Assembly: GCF_900177815.1 (NCBI RefSeq)
Contig: NZ_FXAZ01000002.1
Coordinates: 62,001 to 126,000, forward strand
Origin: Paenibacillus aquistagni
GTDB taxonomy: Bacteria; Bacillota; Bacilli; Paenibacillales; Paenibacillaceae
Direction: 5' to 3'
DNA length: 64,000 nucleotides
Part shown: positions 33,748 through 43,340 of the stretch, piece by piece
Position numbering within the stretch: position 1 is the stretch's first letter
Layout of the letters: each line of letters begins with the position of its first letter
Position numbers and translations under genes: made by a program
Notes under the pieces: model-generated
The model's database searches: none
What the model was told of the DNA's origin: nothing
What the model saw: only the letters and a program-made list of their open reading frames with translations

Positions 33748-34812
33748 CTATTCAAATACCACTTCGCGGCCTGTACGGCTGGACTCATAGATGCCGCACA
33801 GAATCTTCATCATCTCTACCCCATCTTCCACTGGGCAGCGTGTCTCCGACTTGCCTAAGCTCGCATCAACGAAGCCGAATACTTCATTGCGGAATGCCGC
33901 TCCAAAGTCGAAGGACGGGAAATCAATTTTTGGCGTCATGTTCAAAATGGTATTGTGCTTCTCACCAATGATCTCAAGCTTCGGCTCAAGCTCAGCGCCG
34001 CCTTTGTCCCCATACAGCTTCACGCTCATCTCATCTTGCTTCGCATGCACGGAGAAGCTGACATCAAGCGCGATGGATGCTCCATTCTCGAAGCGGATAA
34101 GGGCATTCGCCAAGTCTTCCACCGTGTTCACTTCCGCATCGTAATCGGCAGCTTTGTAGAAGCTGTAGTTTTCGATATTTTTACGGTTGCCAAGACGGTT
34201 GTATGCATTGCCGGAGACAGACTTCACCTTTGGCTTGCCCATGAGGTACCAGAGCACGTCGATCACGTGAACGCCAAGGTCGATAACCGGCCCGCCGCCA
34301 GAGCGCTCTACGTCACTAAACCATCCGCCTGGGTTGCCCAAGACGCGAAGGCAGGTTGCTTTCGCATAATAGATCTCTCCAAGATCTCCTGCATCGATGA
34401 ATTTTTTCAATACCGATGTATTCATCGCAAAGCGGCGCACATAGCCAACTTGTAGCACCTTATCCGAATTGCGTACTGCTTCTTGCACAGCCAGTGCTTC
34501 TTCAACGGTCTTGCACAGCGGCTTCTCAACTAATACATGCTTGCCGGCATTGATTGCAGCAATGCTGATAGGAGCATGAGAGTTGTTCCACGTACAGATG
34601 CTGACTGCATCGATGTCAGGGTTGGCAAGCAGCTCGTTATAGTCCGTATAGACAAGCTTCGCACCGTACTTGTCTGCTTTCTCGCGAGCTCGCTCCTCAT
34701 TCAAGTCACACACAGCCACGATTTCTGCCTGTTCATTTTTAGCATAACCTTCAAAGTGCATCTCAGAGATAGACCCTGCCCCAATAATCCCTACTCTTAA
34801 TTTGCTCATCAT
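33748..34812 (-). CDS. Gfo/Idh/MocA family oxidoreductase
   Basis: 354 residues. An N-terminal Rossmann fold has the nucleotide motif 'GIIGAGSISEMH' and the family's 'VLVEKPLCKT' active-site segment near residue 95. The C-terminal alpha/beta domain carries 'GGGPVIDLGVHVIDVLWYLMG' with the likely catalytic histidine. NAD(P)-dependent oxidation of a sugar, inositol or glycoside hydroxyl is expected. GAGGAGG lies just before the start; ATG 34809 is equally possible. It lies between two isomerase genes on one strand. Confidence 0.92.
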   Translation of the reverse strand: MMSKLRVGIIGAGSISEMHFEGYAKNEQAEIVAVCDLNEERAREKADKYGAKLVYTDYNELLANPDIDAVSICTWNNSHAPISIAAINAGKHVLVEKPLCKTVEEALAVQEAVRNSDKVLQVGYVRRFAMNTSVLKKFIDAGDLGEIYYAKATCLRVLGNPGGWFSDVERSGGGPVIDLGVHVIDVLWYLMGKPKVKSVSGNAYNRLGNRKNIENYSFYKAADYDAEVNTVEDLANALIRFENGASIALDVSFSVHAKQDEMSVKLYGDKGGAELEPKLEIIGEKHNTILNMTPKIDFPSFDFGAAFRNEVFGFVDASLGKSETRCPVEDGVEMMKILCGIYESSRTGREVVFE

Positions 34813-34883
34813 TCGTTCCTCCTCAAGGTTCAGTTAGCAACTAACTATCATTATATAGAAGATCATCTATAGAATCGTAAAAA

Positions 34884-35747
34884 TTAAGCTTCTTCCCACA
34901 GACGGCGGGATGTTGCGAGTGCAACGCGAGTACCTGTCAGGCACTCTTCCATGCCTTCGAATTCGATGGAAATATAGCCGTCATAGCCAGACTGCTTCAC
35001 ATGCTTCACAATCGCTTGAAGCGGGAGATCCCCATGACCTACAATCGCACCACGCACATATTGGCCATGAAGCGTCTGGAACCAGCCCTCGCCCATATTG
35101 CTGTCTGCTGGACGAATATAGAAGTCCTTCAGATGCACGATGGAAGCTAGCGGCAGATTCTGCTGCACAGCATAGAGTGAAGGCTCATCCACGCAGATGA
35201 AGTTCCCTACGTCAAGCGTCGTTTTGAAGTTTGGACGATCTACTTGCAGGACAAGTCTGCGCACGCGCTCGCTATTTTGCAAATAGAAGCCATGGTTCTC
35301 TACACTTGTCGTAATGCCGTGAGGCAGCGCATAATCAGCAATGCGCTGGCACGCCTCCACAAGCTTCGGAAGATCCTTTTCAAAGTAAGCTGTACCTGTC
35401 TCAGCATGAGGGCGTGAAGCCACATCATGGCGCATCAGCTTAACGCCTAATTGGTTCGCCACATCCACATGAGCTTGAACACGCTTGATTTCTTGTTCAA
35501 ACGCCTCATCATCGAGTCCGGCAAAGTTAGCTCCGATGCAGTAGTTGGAAATTTCAAGATTCAATGCTTTCGCTTTATCCACAATGCTTCCAACAAGCGC
35601 AGGAGTCTCGATCAAATCATATCCAATCGGAACAATCTCAACATGGTCCGCACCTTGCTCTTTGATCCAATCCATCGCTTGAAGCACATCCATCTTCCCA
35701 TTCGCCATTGCACCATATAAACAGTACGTACTTATTCCAAGCTTCAT
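34884..35747 (-). CDS. Sugar phosphate isomerase/epimerase (TIM barrel)
   Basis: 287 residues, same fold as the 32813 gene but only distantly similar. Likely metal ligands lie in 'TTSVENHGFYL', 'TTLDVGNFICVDE', 'IVHLKDFYI' and 'YISIEFEGMEE'. It is first in the operon. ATG 35747 follows GGAG by 8 bases; the longer frame to 35777 has no site. Its start lies about 90 bases downstream of a -10 hexamer and cre-like site. Confidence 0.9.
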   Translation of the reverse strand: MKLGISTYCLYGAMANGKMDVLQAMDWIKEQGADHVEIVPIGYDLIETPALVGSIVDKAKALNLEISNYCIGANFAGLDDEAFEQEIKRVQAHVDVANQLGVKLMRHDVASRPHAETGTAYFEKDLPKLVEACQRIADYALPHGITTSVENHGFYLQNSERVRRLVLQVDRPNFKTTLDVGNFICVDEPSLYAVQQNLPLASIVHLKDFYIRPADSNMGEGWFQTLHGQYVRGAIVGHGDLPLQAIVKHVKQSGYDGYISIEFEGMEECLTGTRVALATSRRLWEEA

Positions 35748-35836
35748 CTTATCCACTCCAATCTTGAAGTCTATCATGCTTGATTTGCTGTGAAGAGCAT
35801 GATGCTCAAGGGTATGTGTATCCTATTCACCTTCCT

Positions 35837-35842
35837 ATTATA
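35837..35842 (-). promoter_or_regulatory. -10 hexamer of the isomerase operon promoter
   Basis: A perfect TATAAT on the minus strand (35842-35837). The expected -35 position (about 35860-35865) reads AAAGGA, a poor match, so the promoter is probably activator-dependent or weak. Confidence 0.45.
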
Positions 35843-35845
35843 TAA

Positions 35846-35859
35846 GGTAAACGGTTACA
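35846..35859 (-). promoter_or_regulatory. cre-like / LacI-family operator
   Basis: TGTAACCGTTTACC on the minus strand matches the cre consensus (TGWNANCGNTNWCA) at all but the final base. It sits between the -35 and -10 positions, where CcpA binding represses. A LacI-type local repressor could use the same sequence. Confidence 0.5.
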
Positions 35860-36189
35860 TCCTTTGTAAAATGGTTCAAAGAAATTGTACTTTCATACAC
35901 AAATCCGTTAAGCGTTTGTCTATTGGATGCCTGTCTCATTCGAAAGCATGCTGAATCACATTGATGGTATAAGGATGCTGCTGCTTGCTTTTTGAAAAGG
36001 GATGCTCCACAATTTCTATACATACGCTACAATAAAGCTATTATGATGGCATTATTGAAATCAAACCGTCTATTACATGTTAATAAGCACAATATGATCG
36101 TGAACAGGTAGTTGTATCGACGATTATGCACACTTGCTTGTGTTCGTTTGATCCTGCAGTTCGCAGAGTTCATAAATTGGAGGTGGATC
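35860..36189. other. Divergent intergenic region
   Basis: These bases separate the isomerase operon promoter from the M50-like gene. AT-rich stretches are present but no clear promoter for the + gene, no repeats and no small reading frame with a ribosome site are visible. Confidence 0.35.
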
Positions 36190-36885
36190 ATGAATCGAGG
36201 ATTAAAGACTGTCCTGTTCCTTCTAGGCGCTTGGATTCTTACCCGTCTCATTCCCTTTTCATTTTTCTTTCGAAATGTAGATACGCTGATTCACGAGTTC
36301 GGCCATGCGCTGATGACGCTTCTCTTGTCTGGAAAAGTCCAGTTCATTTACTTGTTTGCCGATCATAGCGGCGTTACACAGTCTATCGCTCATTACAAAT
36401 GGCAATTCATCCTGATCTCCTTGGCCGGATACATCATCTCGTCTGCGGTTGCGATGCTGTTATTTCTACTATATTCCCGAATTCTACAGAAATTCGGCCT
36501 GATCCTGCTAACGGTAGTAGCCATCATCAGCCTGTTCTTCTTTATTCGAAATACATATGGAGTGCTTTGGACGCTCGGCTTCATCGCTATTAACATCTGT
36601 GTCTACCTGCTTCCTTGGGAGAGAGTAAAGGAATTCTACTACCTGCTGCTCGCCTTTATCTGCCTTGTCGATTCCTTTGTAAGCACCATTATTCTCGTCA
36701 CGCTGTCGATTCAACAGCCGTCAGCTGCTGGCGACGCAGCAAATCTCGCACATGTCACAGGTGTGCCTGCCCTGATATGGTCGATCCTGTTCCTTCTCAT
36801 CGCCTTCGGCTGTGCCACAGTATCGATGGATTTATTCTTGCGGTCAAAAAGACGGCAACCGACCGTATCCGGAACGAGTGCCTAG
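36190..36885 (+). CDS. M50-like membrane metalloprotease
   Basis: 231 residues with about six hydrophobic segments. The zinc motif HEFGH ('NVDTLIHEFGHALMTLL') lies near residue 38-42 at a membrane interface, as in M50B site-2-protease relatives. A second metal ligand motif typical of full site-2 proteases is not obvious. Function unknown; such proteins may cleave membrane anchors. ATG 36190 is 6 bases after GGAGG. Confidence 0.75.
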   Translation: MNRGLKTVLFLLGAWILTRLIPFSFFFRNVDTLIHEFGHALMTLLLSGKVQFIYLFADHSGVTQSIAHYKWQFILISLAGYIISSAVAMLLFLLYSRILQKFGLILLTVVAIISLFFFIRNTYGVLWTLGFIAINICVYLLPWERVKEFYYLLLAFICLVDSFVSTIILVTLSIQQPSAAGDAANLAHVTGVPALIWSILFLLIAFGCATVSMDLFLRSKRRQPTVSGTSA

Positions 36886-36978
36886 CACAATTGAACCGAA
36901 TTCTAATCGATAATCAAAACAAATGAAGGAACAACTCGATGCTCTCTTCCAACCACATTCATTTAAGGAGTTCTTGAC

Positions 36979-37212
36979 ATGCATGATGAACGAAATCGCT
37001 TTGTTGTTGATTCTGCTGAGATATTGGAATATTTGAGAAAAAACGATATTCTCCAAGCCTGTAAATATATACAGGTGAAGACTGGATGTTCACTGGCGGA
37101 AGCAAGACAGCTATACGAAAAGATGATTCAAGAAGAAGGTATTGAAATAAAAGCGAGTACCTTAGAAATTCAAGCGTACTTAATGGCGGAATACGAGGAT
37201 ACGAATTCATAA
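36979..37212 (+). CDS. Small protein with L7/L12-like helical motif
   Basis: 77 residues. The segment 'DILQACKYIQVKTGCSLAEARQLYEKM' (about 22-48) resembles the C-terminal domain of ribosomal protein L7/L12 ('IKLVREATGLGLKEAKDLVE'), a motif also found in stand-alone small proteins. AAGGAG lies 8 bases before the ATG, which supports the gene being real. It follows the M50-like gene by 93 bases on the same strand. Function unknown. Confidence 0.7.
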   Translation: MHDERNRFVVDSAEILEYLRKNDILQACKYIQVKTGCSLAEARQLYEKMIQEEGIEIKASTLEIQAYLMAEYEDTNS

Positions 37213-37273
37213 GCTATTTATTAGCATATGGCTAATAAAGGTCATCCTTCCAATAGGTTGACGATTTGAATCA

Positions 37274-37321
37274 AAGAAGGTCAAGCAAGGGGGCTATGAG
37301 TCCCTCACTTGACCTTCTTCT
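37274..37321. terminator. Bidirectional terminator
   Basis: AAGAAGGTCAAG pairs with CTTGACCTTCTT and a shorter inner GGG/CCC stem lies in the loop. It serves the small protein gene (+) and the opp operon (-). No feature is visible in 37322-37504. Confidence 0.75.
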
Positions 37322-37504
37322 ATCGTTGCAACCTTAGCAACCAAGTTAGGCTAAACAATCTAAGATTCATATTAGACAACTTAGAAATTAATGTTTTCGC
37401 TGCTTTGATAGGTTAAGGTTATGATTGGCCCATCTATAAAATAGCCTTATTTAAAGAAAAAGGCGTTCAAAGTCATGTTCATGGCTTAGGACGGAAACCC
37501 TTGT

Positions 37505-38482
37505 CTACGCCAAATGGCAGGCAATATAATGATCTCCGCCTGCGTGGCGGAATACAGGCAGCTGCTCACGGCAGATGTCCGTGGCGAACGGGCAGCGCGT
37601 ATGGAACTTGCAGCCAGATGGGGGATTCGCTGGATTCGGGATATCTCCGCTCAGGACGATCCGTTCCTTCTGATCCTTCCGCTTCTTCTTCGGGATCGGA
37701 ACAGGAACCGCAGAAAGCAGCGCCTTCGTATATGGATGCAGGGGATTGCGGAACAGCTCGTCTCGACTGGCTGTCTCCATCATCGTCCCGAGATACATCA
37801 CCCCAATACGCGTGCACAAGTGCTCGACAACGCTTAGATCATGAGATATGAACAGATACGTCAAGCCGCGGCTGACCTGCAATTTTCGAAACAAATTAAT
37901 AATTTGAGCTTGGATGGATACATCGAGCGCAGACACGGGCTCATCCGCAATGATCAGATCCGGATTCAGCACAAGCGCTCTCGCGATCCCGATTCGCTGA
38001 CGCTGTCCTCCTGAGAACTCATGCGGAAAACGGTCATAATGATAGGTAGATAGTCCACACGCATCCATCACTTCCAGCACAAGCTCCCTTGCTTCAGCCT
38101 TGGTCGCAAGCCCATGGTTGATCAAGGCTTCACCAATCGCATCGCCAACCCGTACTCTGGGATTCAAAGAGCTGTATGGATCTTGGAAGATTAATTGAAG
38201 CTTCGGTCGCAGCTTGCGAAGTTCCTTTTCCGACAATTGATGAAGATCGATGCCCTTGAACTTAACTTCTCCGGACGTCTTATCAGCTAGCCGAACGATC
38301 GTCTTCCCAACCGTGCTCTTGCCGCTGCCGGATTCACCTACTAAGCCGAACGCTTCCCCTTCCTTCAGTGTAATGCTGATGTCATCCACAGCCTTTACGT
38401 GACCAACCGTGCGGTTGAATAACCCCGACGTAATTGGGAAATACGTCTTCAAATGATTGACTTCCAGCAAGGCCTCAGTCAT
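37505..38482 (-). CDS. oppF: Oligopeptide ABC transporter ATP-binding protein OppF
   Basis: 325 residues. Walker A 'GESGSGKST', signature 'FSGGQRQRIGIARAL' and Walker B 'LIIADEPVSALDVS' are intact. The C-terminal extension has 'GCKFHTRCPFA', the cysteine-containing motif of Opp/Dpp ATPases. It is the second ATPase subunit that, with OppD, powers peptide import. AGGAGG lies 9 bases before the ATG at 38482. The gene overlaps the end of oppD by a few bases and is last in the operon. Confidence 0.93.
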   Translation of the reverse strand: MTEALLEVNHLKTYFPITSGLFNRTVGHVKAVDDISITLKEGEAFGLVGESGSGKSTVGKTIVRLADKTSGEVKFKGIDLHQLSEKELRKLRPKLQLIFQDPYSSLNPRVRVGDAIGEALINHGLATKAEARELVLEVMDACGLSTYHYDRFPHEFSGGQRQRIGIARALVLNPDLIIADEPVSALDVSIQAQIINLFRKLQVSRGLTYLFISHDLSVVEHLCTRIGVMYLGTMMETASRDELFRNPLHPYTKALLSAVPVPIPKKKRKDQKERIVLSGDIPNPANPPSGCKFHTRCPFATDICREQLPVFRHAGGDHYIACHLA

Positions 38483-39458
38483 GATGGGTTCCCTCCTCAT
38501 ACAGCCAGCAGGCTACCCGCTGTCTGCCTTCCATTCCTTTAAGCTGAGGCAGCTTTGTTTTGCAGATTGGCAGGCAATGCTCGCAGCGATCGTGAAAATA
38601 ACAGGACTCCTTCAAATCCAGCGGATTCGGCACTTGTCCTGGAATCGAATACAGCTCATCCTGCCGATCGCCAATGATTGGCTTCGAGCGAAGCAAGCCT
38701 TGCGTGTACGGATGCTTCGGATTGTCGAACAACTCCACAACCTCGCCTTCCTCCACAATCTTGCCTGAGTACATCACGATGACGTAATCCGCAATCTCGG
38801 CCACCACTCCGAGATCATGAGTAATCAGCAGCATCGACATGTTGGCTTTCTGCTTGATGCGGTCGAGCATGTCCAGAATCTGCGCTTGAATCGTGACATC
38901 AAGCGCGGTTGTCGGCTCATCGGCAATCAATAGCTTAGGCTCGCAGGAGATTGCCATAGCAATCATTACGCGCTGAAGCATCCCTCCGCTTAATTGATGC
39001 GGATAGCTCTCTGCGATCTGTTCTGGACGCGAGATTCCGACCAGCTCGATCAGCTCAATGGCGCGCCTTTTCGCCTCTTTTTTGTTTAGTCCCTGGTGCG
39101 TCTTCAGCGGTTCCATGATCTGCTTGCCGATCGGGATAACCGGATTCAAGGAGCTCATCGGCTCCTGAAAAATCATCGCAATATCGTTGCCTCGAATCGT
39201 TCGCAGCTCCTGCTTCGACAGATTCAGCAGCTGCTTGCCATCAAAGTGAATCTGGCCCTCCACGATCTTGCCTGCAGGCTCTTCAATAAGTCCCATAACC
39301 GAGAGAGCCGTTACGCTCTTCCCGCTGCCCGATTCGCCAACGATGCATACCGTCTCGCCTTCACGGATGCGGAAGCTAATATCATTTACGGCTTTAACCG
39401 CTCCTTCACGGGTATAGAAATACGTGCTCAGATGTTCAATTTCCATTACATTTCTCAT
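38475..39458 (-). CDS. oppD: Oligopeptide ABC transporter ATP-binding protein OppD
   Basis: 327 residues with Walker A 'GESGSGKS', signature 'LSGGMLQRVMIAMA', Walker B 'LLIADEPTTALDVT' and the Opp/Dpp C-terminal cysteine region ('SCYFHDRCEHCLPIC'). It drives import together with OppF. The start at 39458 follows AGGGGAA by 11 bases; ATG 39446 is possible. It is 14 bases downstream of oppC and overlaps oppF, indicating tight coupling. Confidence 0.93.
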   Translation of the reverse strand: MRNVMEIEHLSTYFYTREGAVKAVNDISFRIREGETVCIVGESGSGKSVTALSVMGLIEEPAGKIVEGQIHFDGKQLLNLSKQELRTIRGNDIAMIFQEPMSSLNPVIPIGKQIMEPLKTHQGLNKKEAKRRAIELIELVGISRPEQIAESYPHQLSGGMLQRVMIAMAISCEPKLLIADEPTTALDVTIQAQILDMLDRIKQKANMSMLLITHDLGVVAEIADYVIVMYSGKIVEEGEVVELFDNPKHPYTQGLLRSKPIIGDRQDELYSIPGQVPNPLDLKESCYFHDRCEHCLPICKTKLPQLKGMEGRQRVACWLYEEGTHHD

Positions 39459-39472
39459 GTGATGTCATTCCC

Positions 39473-40399
39473 CTACTTCTTCTGTTTTGGGTCGAGCACA
39501 TCTCGTAATCCATCGCCAAAAATGTTGATCGCTATAACGGTCGTAAAGATAGCTGCACCAGGCGGAATCCAAAGCCACGGATGCTGCTCAAAATCGATCA
39601 GATTGTTCGCAGAATCAATCATATTGCCCCACGTCGGCGTTGGCGGCATGACGCCAAGCCCAAAGAAGCTAAGCACCGACTCGTAAAGAATGGAGCCGCC
39701 AATATTCAAGGTTGCTACTACAATCAATAGTGGAATGATATTCGGCAGCATATGATGGAACAGTTTGCGGCGATCATCAAGTCCAAGCACGGTGGCAGCC
39801 TGCATGAACTCCCGCTCACGAACGCTAAGCATCTGGCTTCGCACAAGCCGCGCAAGCCCCGGCCAGCCGACAAAGCTCAGCATCAGCATGACGATATACA
39901 TGCGGTATTCCGTTGGCACCTTCCACTCGGAGAGCAAGGCTCCTAGAATAAAGAGGATCGGCAGGCTTGGAATCGTAAGCAGCAAATCCGCAACACGCAT
40001 GATCACTTGGTCGACGATCCCTCGGTAATAGCCTGCAATGGCTCCTAGGATTGAGCCGATCAGCACCGAGATGCACATGGAGGCAAAGCCAACCGTCAGT
40101 GAGATTCTCCCGGCCTGCAAGAGCCTCGTCATCATATCTCGTCCTAACAGATCTGTGCCAAGCCAATGCTCCCAGGAAGGCGCACTATACATATTAGCTG
40201 TATCGATCTTCCCATCTGCATATGGGGAGAAGAGCGGGCCGATAAAGCAAATCAAAAACATAAATATAATAAATCCTAAGCCAGACATGGCGAGCTTGTT
40301 TTTACGAAGACGAAGCATCGCTTGCCGCCACAAGGAGGAGCGGACTGGGACAGCTTGACTGCGCTTTAGCTCTACTGCTCCTCCAGAGATGGATGCCAT
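39473..40399 (-). CDS. oppC: Oligopeptide ABC transporter permease OppC
   Basis: 308 residues, six membrane segments with the N-terminal 'WRQAMLRLRKNKLAM' helix, and the binding-protein-dependent permease loop ('REREFMQAATVLGLDDRRKLFHHMLPN') that contacts the ATPases. The C-terminal 'GDGLRDVLDPKQKK' is typical of OppC/DppC. AAGGGGGATTCACC precedes the ATG. It is the second channel subunit with OppB. Confidence 0.93.
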   Translation of the reverse strand: MASISGGAVELKRSQAVPVRSSLWRQAMLRLRKNKLAMSGLGFIIFMFLICFIGPLFSPYADGKIDTANMYSAPSWEHWLGTDLLGRDMMTRLLQAGRISLTVGFASMCISVLIGSILGAIAGYYRGIVDQVIMRVADLLLTIPSLPILFILGALLSEWKVPTEYRMYIVMLMLSFVGWPGLARLVRSQMLSVREREFMQAATVLGLDDRRKLFHHMLPNIIPLLIVVATLNIGGSILYESVLSFFGLGVMPPTPTWGNMIDSANNLIDFEQHPWLWIPPGAAIFTTVIAINIFGDGLRDVLDPKQKK

Positions 40400-40507
40400 G
40401 GTGAATCCCCCTTCACATTTTCCCGTTCAATGATTGTAAATGCTTGAATCGTAAGTCGATAAGTTCCTCGTTAGAAGCAGCACTAAGAGCTTCATGTCGT
40501 GGATCAA

Positions 40508-41461
40508 CTAGAGCTTAATCCGTGGATCCGCTACGCGGTACAACATATCCGAGATCAGTGTCCCAATGACGGTAAGGATAGCGATAAACATCGTAAAGCC
40601 CATCAAGAGCGGATAATCTCTTACCGTAAAGGACTGCATATATAATTGGCCGATTCCCGGCCAGTTGAAGATCTTCTCAATGATCAGCGAACCGCCGAAT
40701 AATCCAGGGAGCTCAAACCCGACAAGAGTAATGGCTGGCAGGAGTGCATTGCGCAGGGCGTGCCGGTACAAGATAACTCGTTCCTTCAAGCCCTTGGCAC
40801 GTGCTGTTCGGATGTATTCCTGACGAATCACATCAAGCATATTGCTGCGGAAGTAGCGGGTTAATGAGTCTACGCCAAGCAGTGTCATGACGACGACAGG
40901 AAGTATCATATGATCCAGCACTTCACGGATATAAGCTATCCCCGTAGCATTGCTGCCTGTTGTGGTCATTCCGCCTGGAGGCAGCCACTTCAGATCAACG
41001 GCCAGCACTTTAATCAAAAATAAGCCGATAAAGAAGGAAGGGATCGACATCGCAGCAAAGATGAAGATCATGACCAGTGTGTCAAAGATCGAATACTGCT
41101 TATACGCGGAAATCACCCCAATAATGACCGCAATCAGCCAGGTAAAGAAGGTAGATACGATTGCAAGCAAAAACGAGTTCCACACATATTCATTGAAAAG
41201 CGTGACAACCGGCTTCTGCTGTGCTAGCGAGAACCCGAAATTGCCGTGCAGCGCCTGATTCATCCACGTCCCATATCGCTCAAGCAGCGGCTTATTCAGC
41301 CCAAAGATCTCGCGAAGCTCCGCCTTTCTCTCAGCAGACAGACGCAGATTCCCCGACACGAAGTCGCCTGGCATCAGCGCATACAGCGCAAAGATGAATA
41401 AGGAGGCCGCTGCAAGAATCAGAACCATATACAACAATCTTCGAAGTAAATAGCTACTCAT
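40508..41461 (-). CDS. oppB: Oligopeptide ABC transporter permease OppB
   Basis: 317 residues, six membrane segments and the characteristic OppB start 'YLLRRLLYMVLILAAASLF', with ATPase-contact loop 'IRTARAKGLKERVILYRHALRN'. AAAGGAG lies 6 bases before the ATG. 76 bases separate it from the binding-protein gene and 108 from oppC, so it lies mid-operon. Confidence 0.93.
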   Translation of the reverse strand: MSSYLLRRLLYMVLILAAASLFIFALYALMPGDFVSGNLRLSAERKAELREIFGLNKPLLERYGTWMNQALHGNFGFSLAQQKPVVTLFNEYVWNSFLLAIVSTFFTWLIAVIIGVISAYKQYSIFDTLVMIFIFAAMSIPSFFIGLFLIKVLAVDLKWLPPGGMTTTGSNATGIAYIREVLDHMILPVVVMTLLGVDSLTRYFRSNMLDVIRQEYIRTARAKGLKERVILYRHALRNALLPAITLVGFELPGLFGGSLIIEKIFNWPGIGQLYMQSFTVRDYPLLMGFTMFIAILTVIGTLISDMLYRVADPRIKL

Positions 41462-41537
41462 AATAGGCTCCTTTGCAAGGAATAAGGCCCCTAGCCTGCG
41501 TCAAGGAACGATGCAGCAGACCAAGGGCGGGATTCCA

Positions 41538-43277
41538 TTATTTTAATTCCCAATTGTGAATATTCGCGGAGATGCCGCGGAATGGACTCACTGTCAGATT
41601 CTCGATGCGGCCGTTAAAGGCATACAGCGATTTTTTATAGCTTGTAAAAATATACGGCAGATCATCATTAATGACTTGATACAGCTCTTTATAAATAGCT
41701 TTTCGCTCTTCGATTTCGCTCGTCGCAAGCCCCTTCTCATACAGCTCTTTTACTTTCGGATTGTCATAGCCTTTGACCTCTCCATTCACGAATGCCACGA
41801 CCCCATCAGAAGGATCCGTAAGGATGGGCGTAGAGAACGACACAAGATCAAAGTCTCCACTTTCAAACTTCGCAATCTGCGCATTGAAATCGGCAAATTG
41901 TTCGGCCTCAAGCTTCACGCCGATGGCAGCGTAGTTTTCCTTTGCCACAGCGATAAATACGTCTGTCGCTTTGCTCTTTGAGCCAATAAAGTGTAGGGTA
42001 AGCTTCTGACCATCCTTCTCACGGATCCCATCTGCTCCCTTTATCCAGCCTGCATCTTCAAGCAATTGGTTCGCTTTTTCCGGATCATAATCATAAGTGT
42101 TGATTCCTTCCTCGGTGTATGACCAAGACACAGGAGATGCTGGGATGTTGGCAATCTGTGCGGCCCCTTGGCTCGTATCCACATAGATTGTTTTGCGATC
42201 CAGACCATAGGTTAACGCTTGTCGAACAGCTTTATCTTTAAGAGGAGCATACTCAAGGTTGAATTGAATGTAGCCGTAGTTATTCGCAGTATAAGGAAGC
42301 AAATCTAGGAATCCGAGCCCTGTTAGCTTATCAATGTTCTCCTTCGTAGCTGAGAAGCCTCCGAAATCTTGCTCGCCTGTCTCGATGAATTGCAGCGTAT
42401 CGCCTTCTGTCGTCTTATAAATAAAATGCTCCACCTTCGGCTTGCCTTGATAATAGTACTCGTTTGCCACAAAGCGTACCTCTTGGCCTGGCAGGAATTT
42501 CTCCAGCTTATACGGACCTGTGCCGACAGGATTCTCATGCAGCTTCTTTATGTAGTCCAGCTCGCCAAATGCATAATCCTTGCCATAGTACGCTTTGGAT
42601 AAAATCTCTCCTCCGAGTGTTGTCAAAGCGGTAGCATTCGGCTTCTCAAGCGTTACAGATACCGTTTGCGGATCGATGACCTTTATCCCTTCGATGCTTT
42701 CGGCTTTTCCTTCTTTATAAGCTTGGCCGCCCTTGATATGGAGCTCAGGAATCAAAGAGCCTCCGTCGTATACCTTGTCGTGAAGCAGCGTCCAAGTAAA
42801 GGCAACATCATCTGCTGTTAATGGAGAACCATCACTGAATGTAAGATCCTTGCGCAAATGATAGGTATACGTCAGTTGATCATCGGATACTTCCCATTTC
42901 TCTGCGAGGTCCGGGATCGGCATCCCTTTATCGTCAACCGTAACAAGCGAAGCATATAGAATCGAGGATACGTTGCCATCATATCCGCTTTGATGGAAAT
43001 AGGGAGTGAATGCTCCGCTCGGGTCCGTCAACCCAACTATGATCGTATCCGTGCGCTTCTTGGCTTGCTCTGGCAGTTTCGTAATATCACGGGCAAGCTG
43101 AAGCTTTGTCAGTCCTTGCTCTGACAATGGAGTCTCTTGGGCCACACCAGCACCATTGCCTGCAGATGCTGCTTCACCGGACGTTGTCACTGCGTCATTC
43201 TGGTTTGTGCATGCCGCTAAAAAAAGGCTGCTTGTGATGGAGAAAGCTAGGAACGAAAAGATTAATTTTTTATTCAT
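41538..43277 (-). CDS. oppA: Peptide-binding lipoprotein OppA
   Basis: 579 residues. A lipoprotein signal peptide ends in lipobox LAAC, followed by a family 5 extracellular solute-binding fold ('DLAEKWEVSDDQLTYTYHLRKDLTFSDGSPLTADDVAFTW', 'VRQALTYGLDRKTIYVDTSQGAAQIANIPASPVSW', 'ANQLLEDAGWIKG'). It captures peptides (or nickel/other ligands in some relatives) for OppBCDF. AGGAGG precedes the ATG by about 7 bases. It is first in the operon, behind a good promoter at 43341-43369. Confidence 0.93.
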   Translation of the reverse strand: MNKKLIFSFLAFSITSSLFLAACTNQNDAVTTSGEAASAGNGAGVAQETPLSEQGLTKLQLARDITKLPEQAKKRTDTIIVGLTDPSGAFTPYFHQSGYDGNVSSILYASLVTVDDKGMPIPDLAEKWEVSDDQLTYTYHLRKDLTFSDGSPLTADDVAFTWTLLHDKVYDGGSLIPELHIKGGQAYKEGKAESIEGIKVIDPQTVSVTLEKPNATALTTLGGEILSKAYYGKDYAFGELDYIKKLHENPVGTGPYKLEKFLPGQEVRFVANEYYYQGKPKVEHFIYKTTEGDTLQFIETGEQDFGGFSATKENIDKLTGLGFLDLLPYTANNYGYIQFNLEYAPLKDKAVRQALTYGLDRKTIYVDTSQGAAQIANIPASPVSWSYTEEGINTYDYDPEKANQLLEDAGWIKGADGIREKDGQKLTLHFIGSKSKATDVFIAVAKENYAAIGVKLEAEQFADFNAQIAKFESGDFDLVSFSTPILTDPSDGVVAFVNGEVKGYDNPKVKELYEKGLATSEIEERKAIYKELYQVINDDLPYIFTSYKKSLYAFNGRIENLTVSPFRGISANIHNWELK

Positions 43278-43305
43278 GAATGACCCTCCTATTTTAATTG
43301 CTACT

Positions 43306-43328
43306 ATTCCAATTAAATAAGTTGGAAT
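43306..43328. promoter_or_regulatory. Inverted repeat in the opp leader
   Basis: ATTCCAA (43306-43312) and TTGGAAT (43322-43328) are separated by nine bases and lie between the opp promoter and the oppA start. This is operator-like; the regulator is unknown. Confidence 0.4.
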
Positions 43329-43340
43329 TTAATGACTCTG

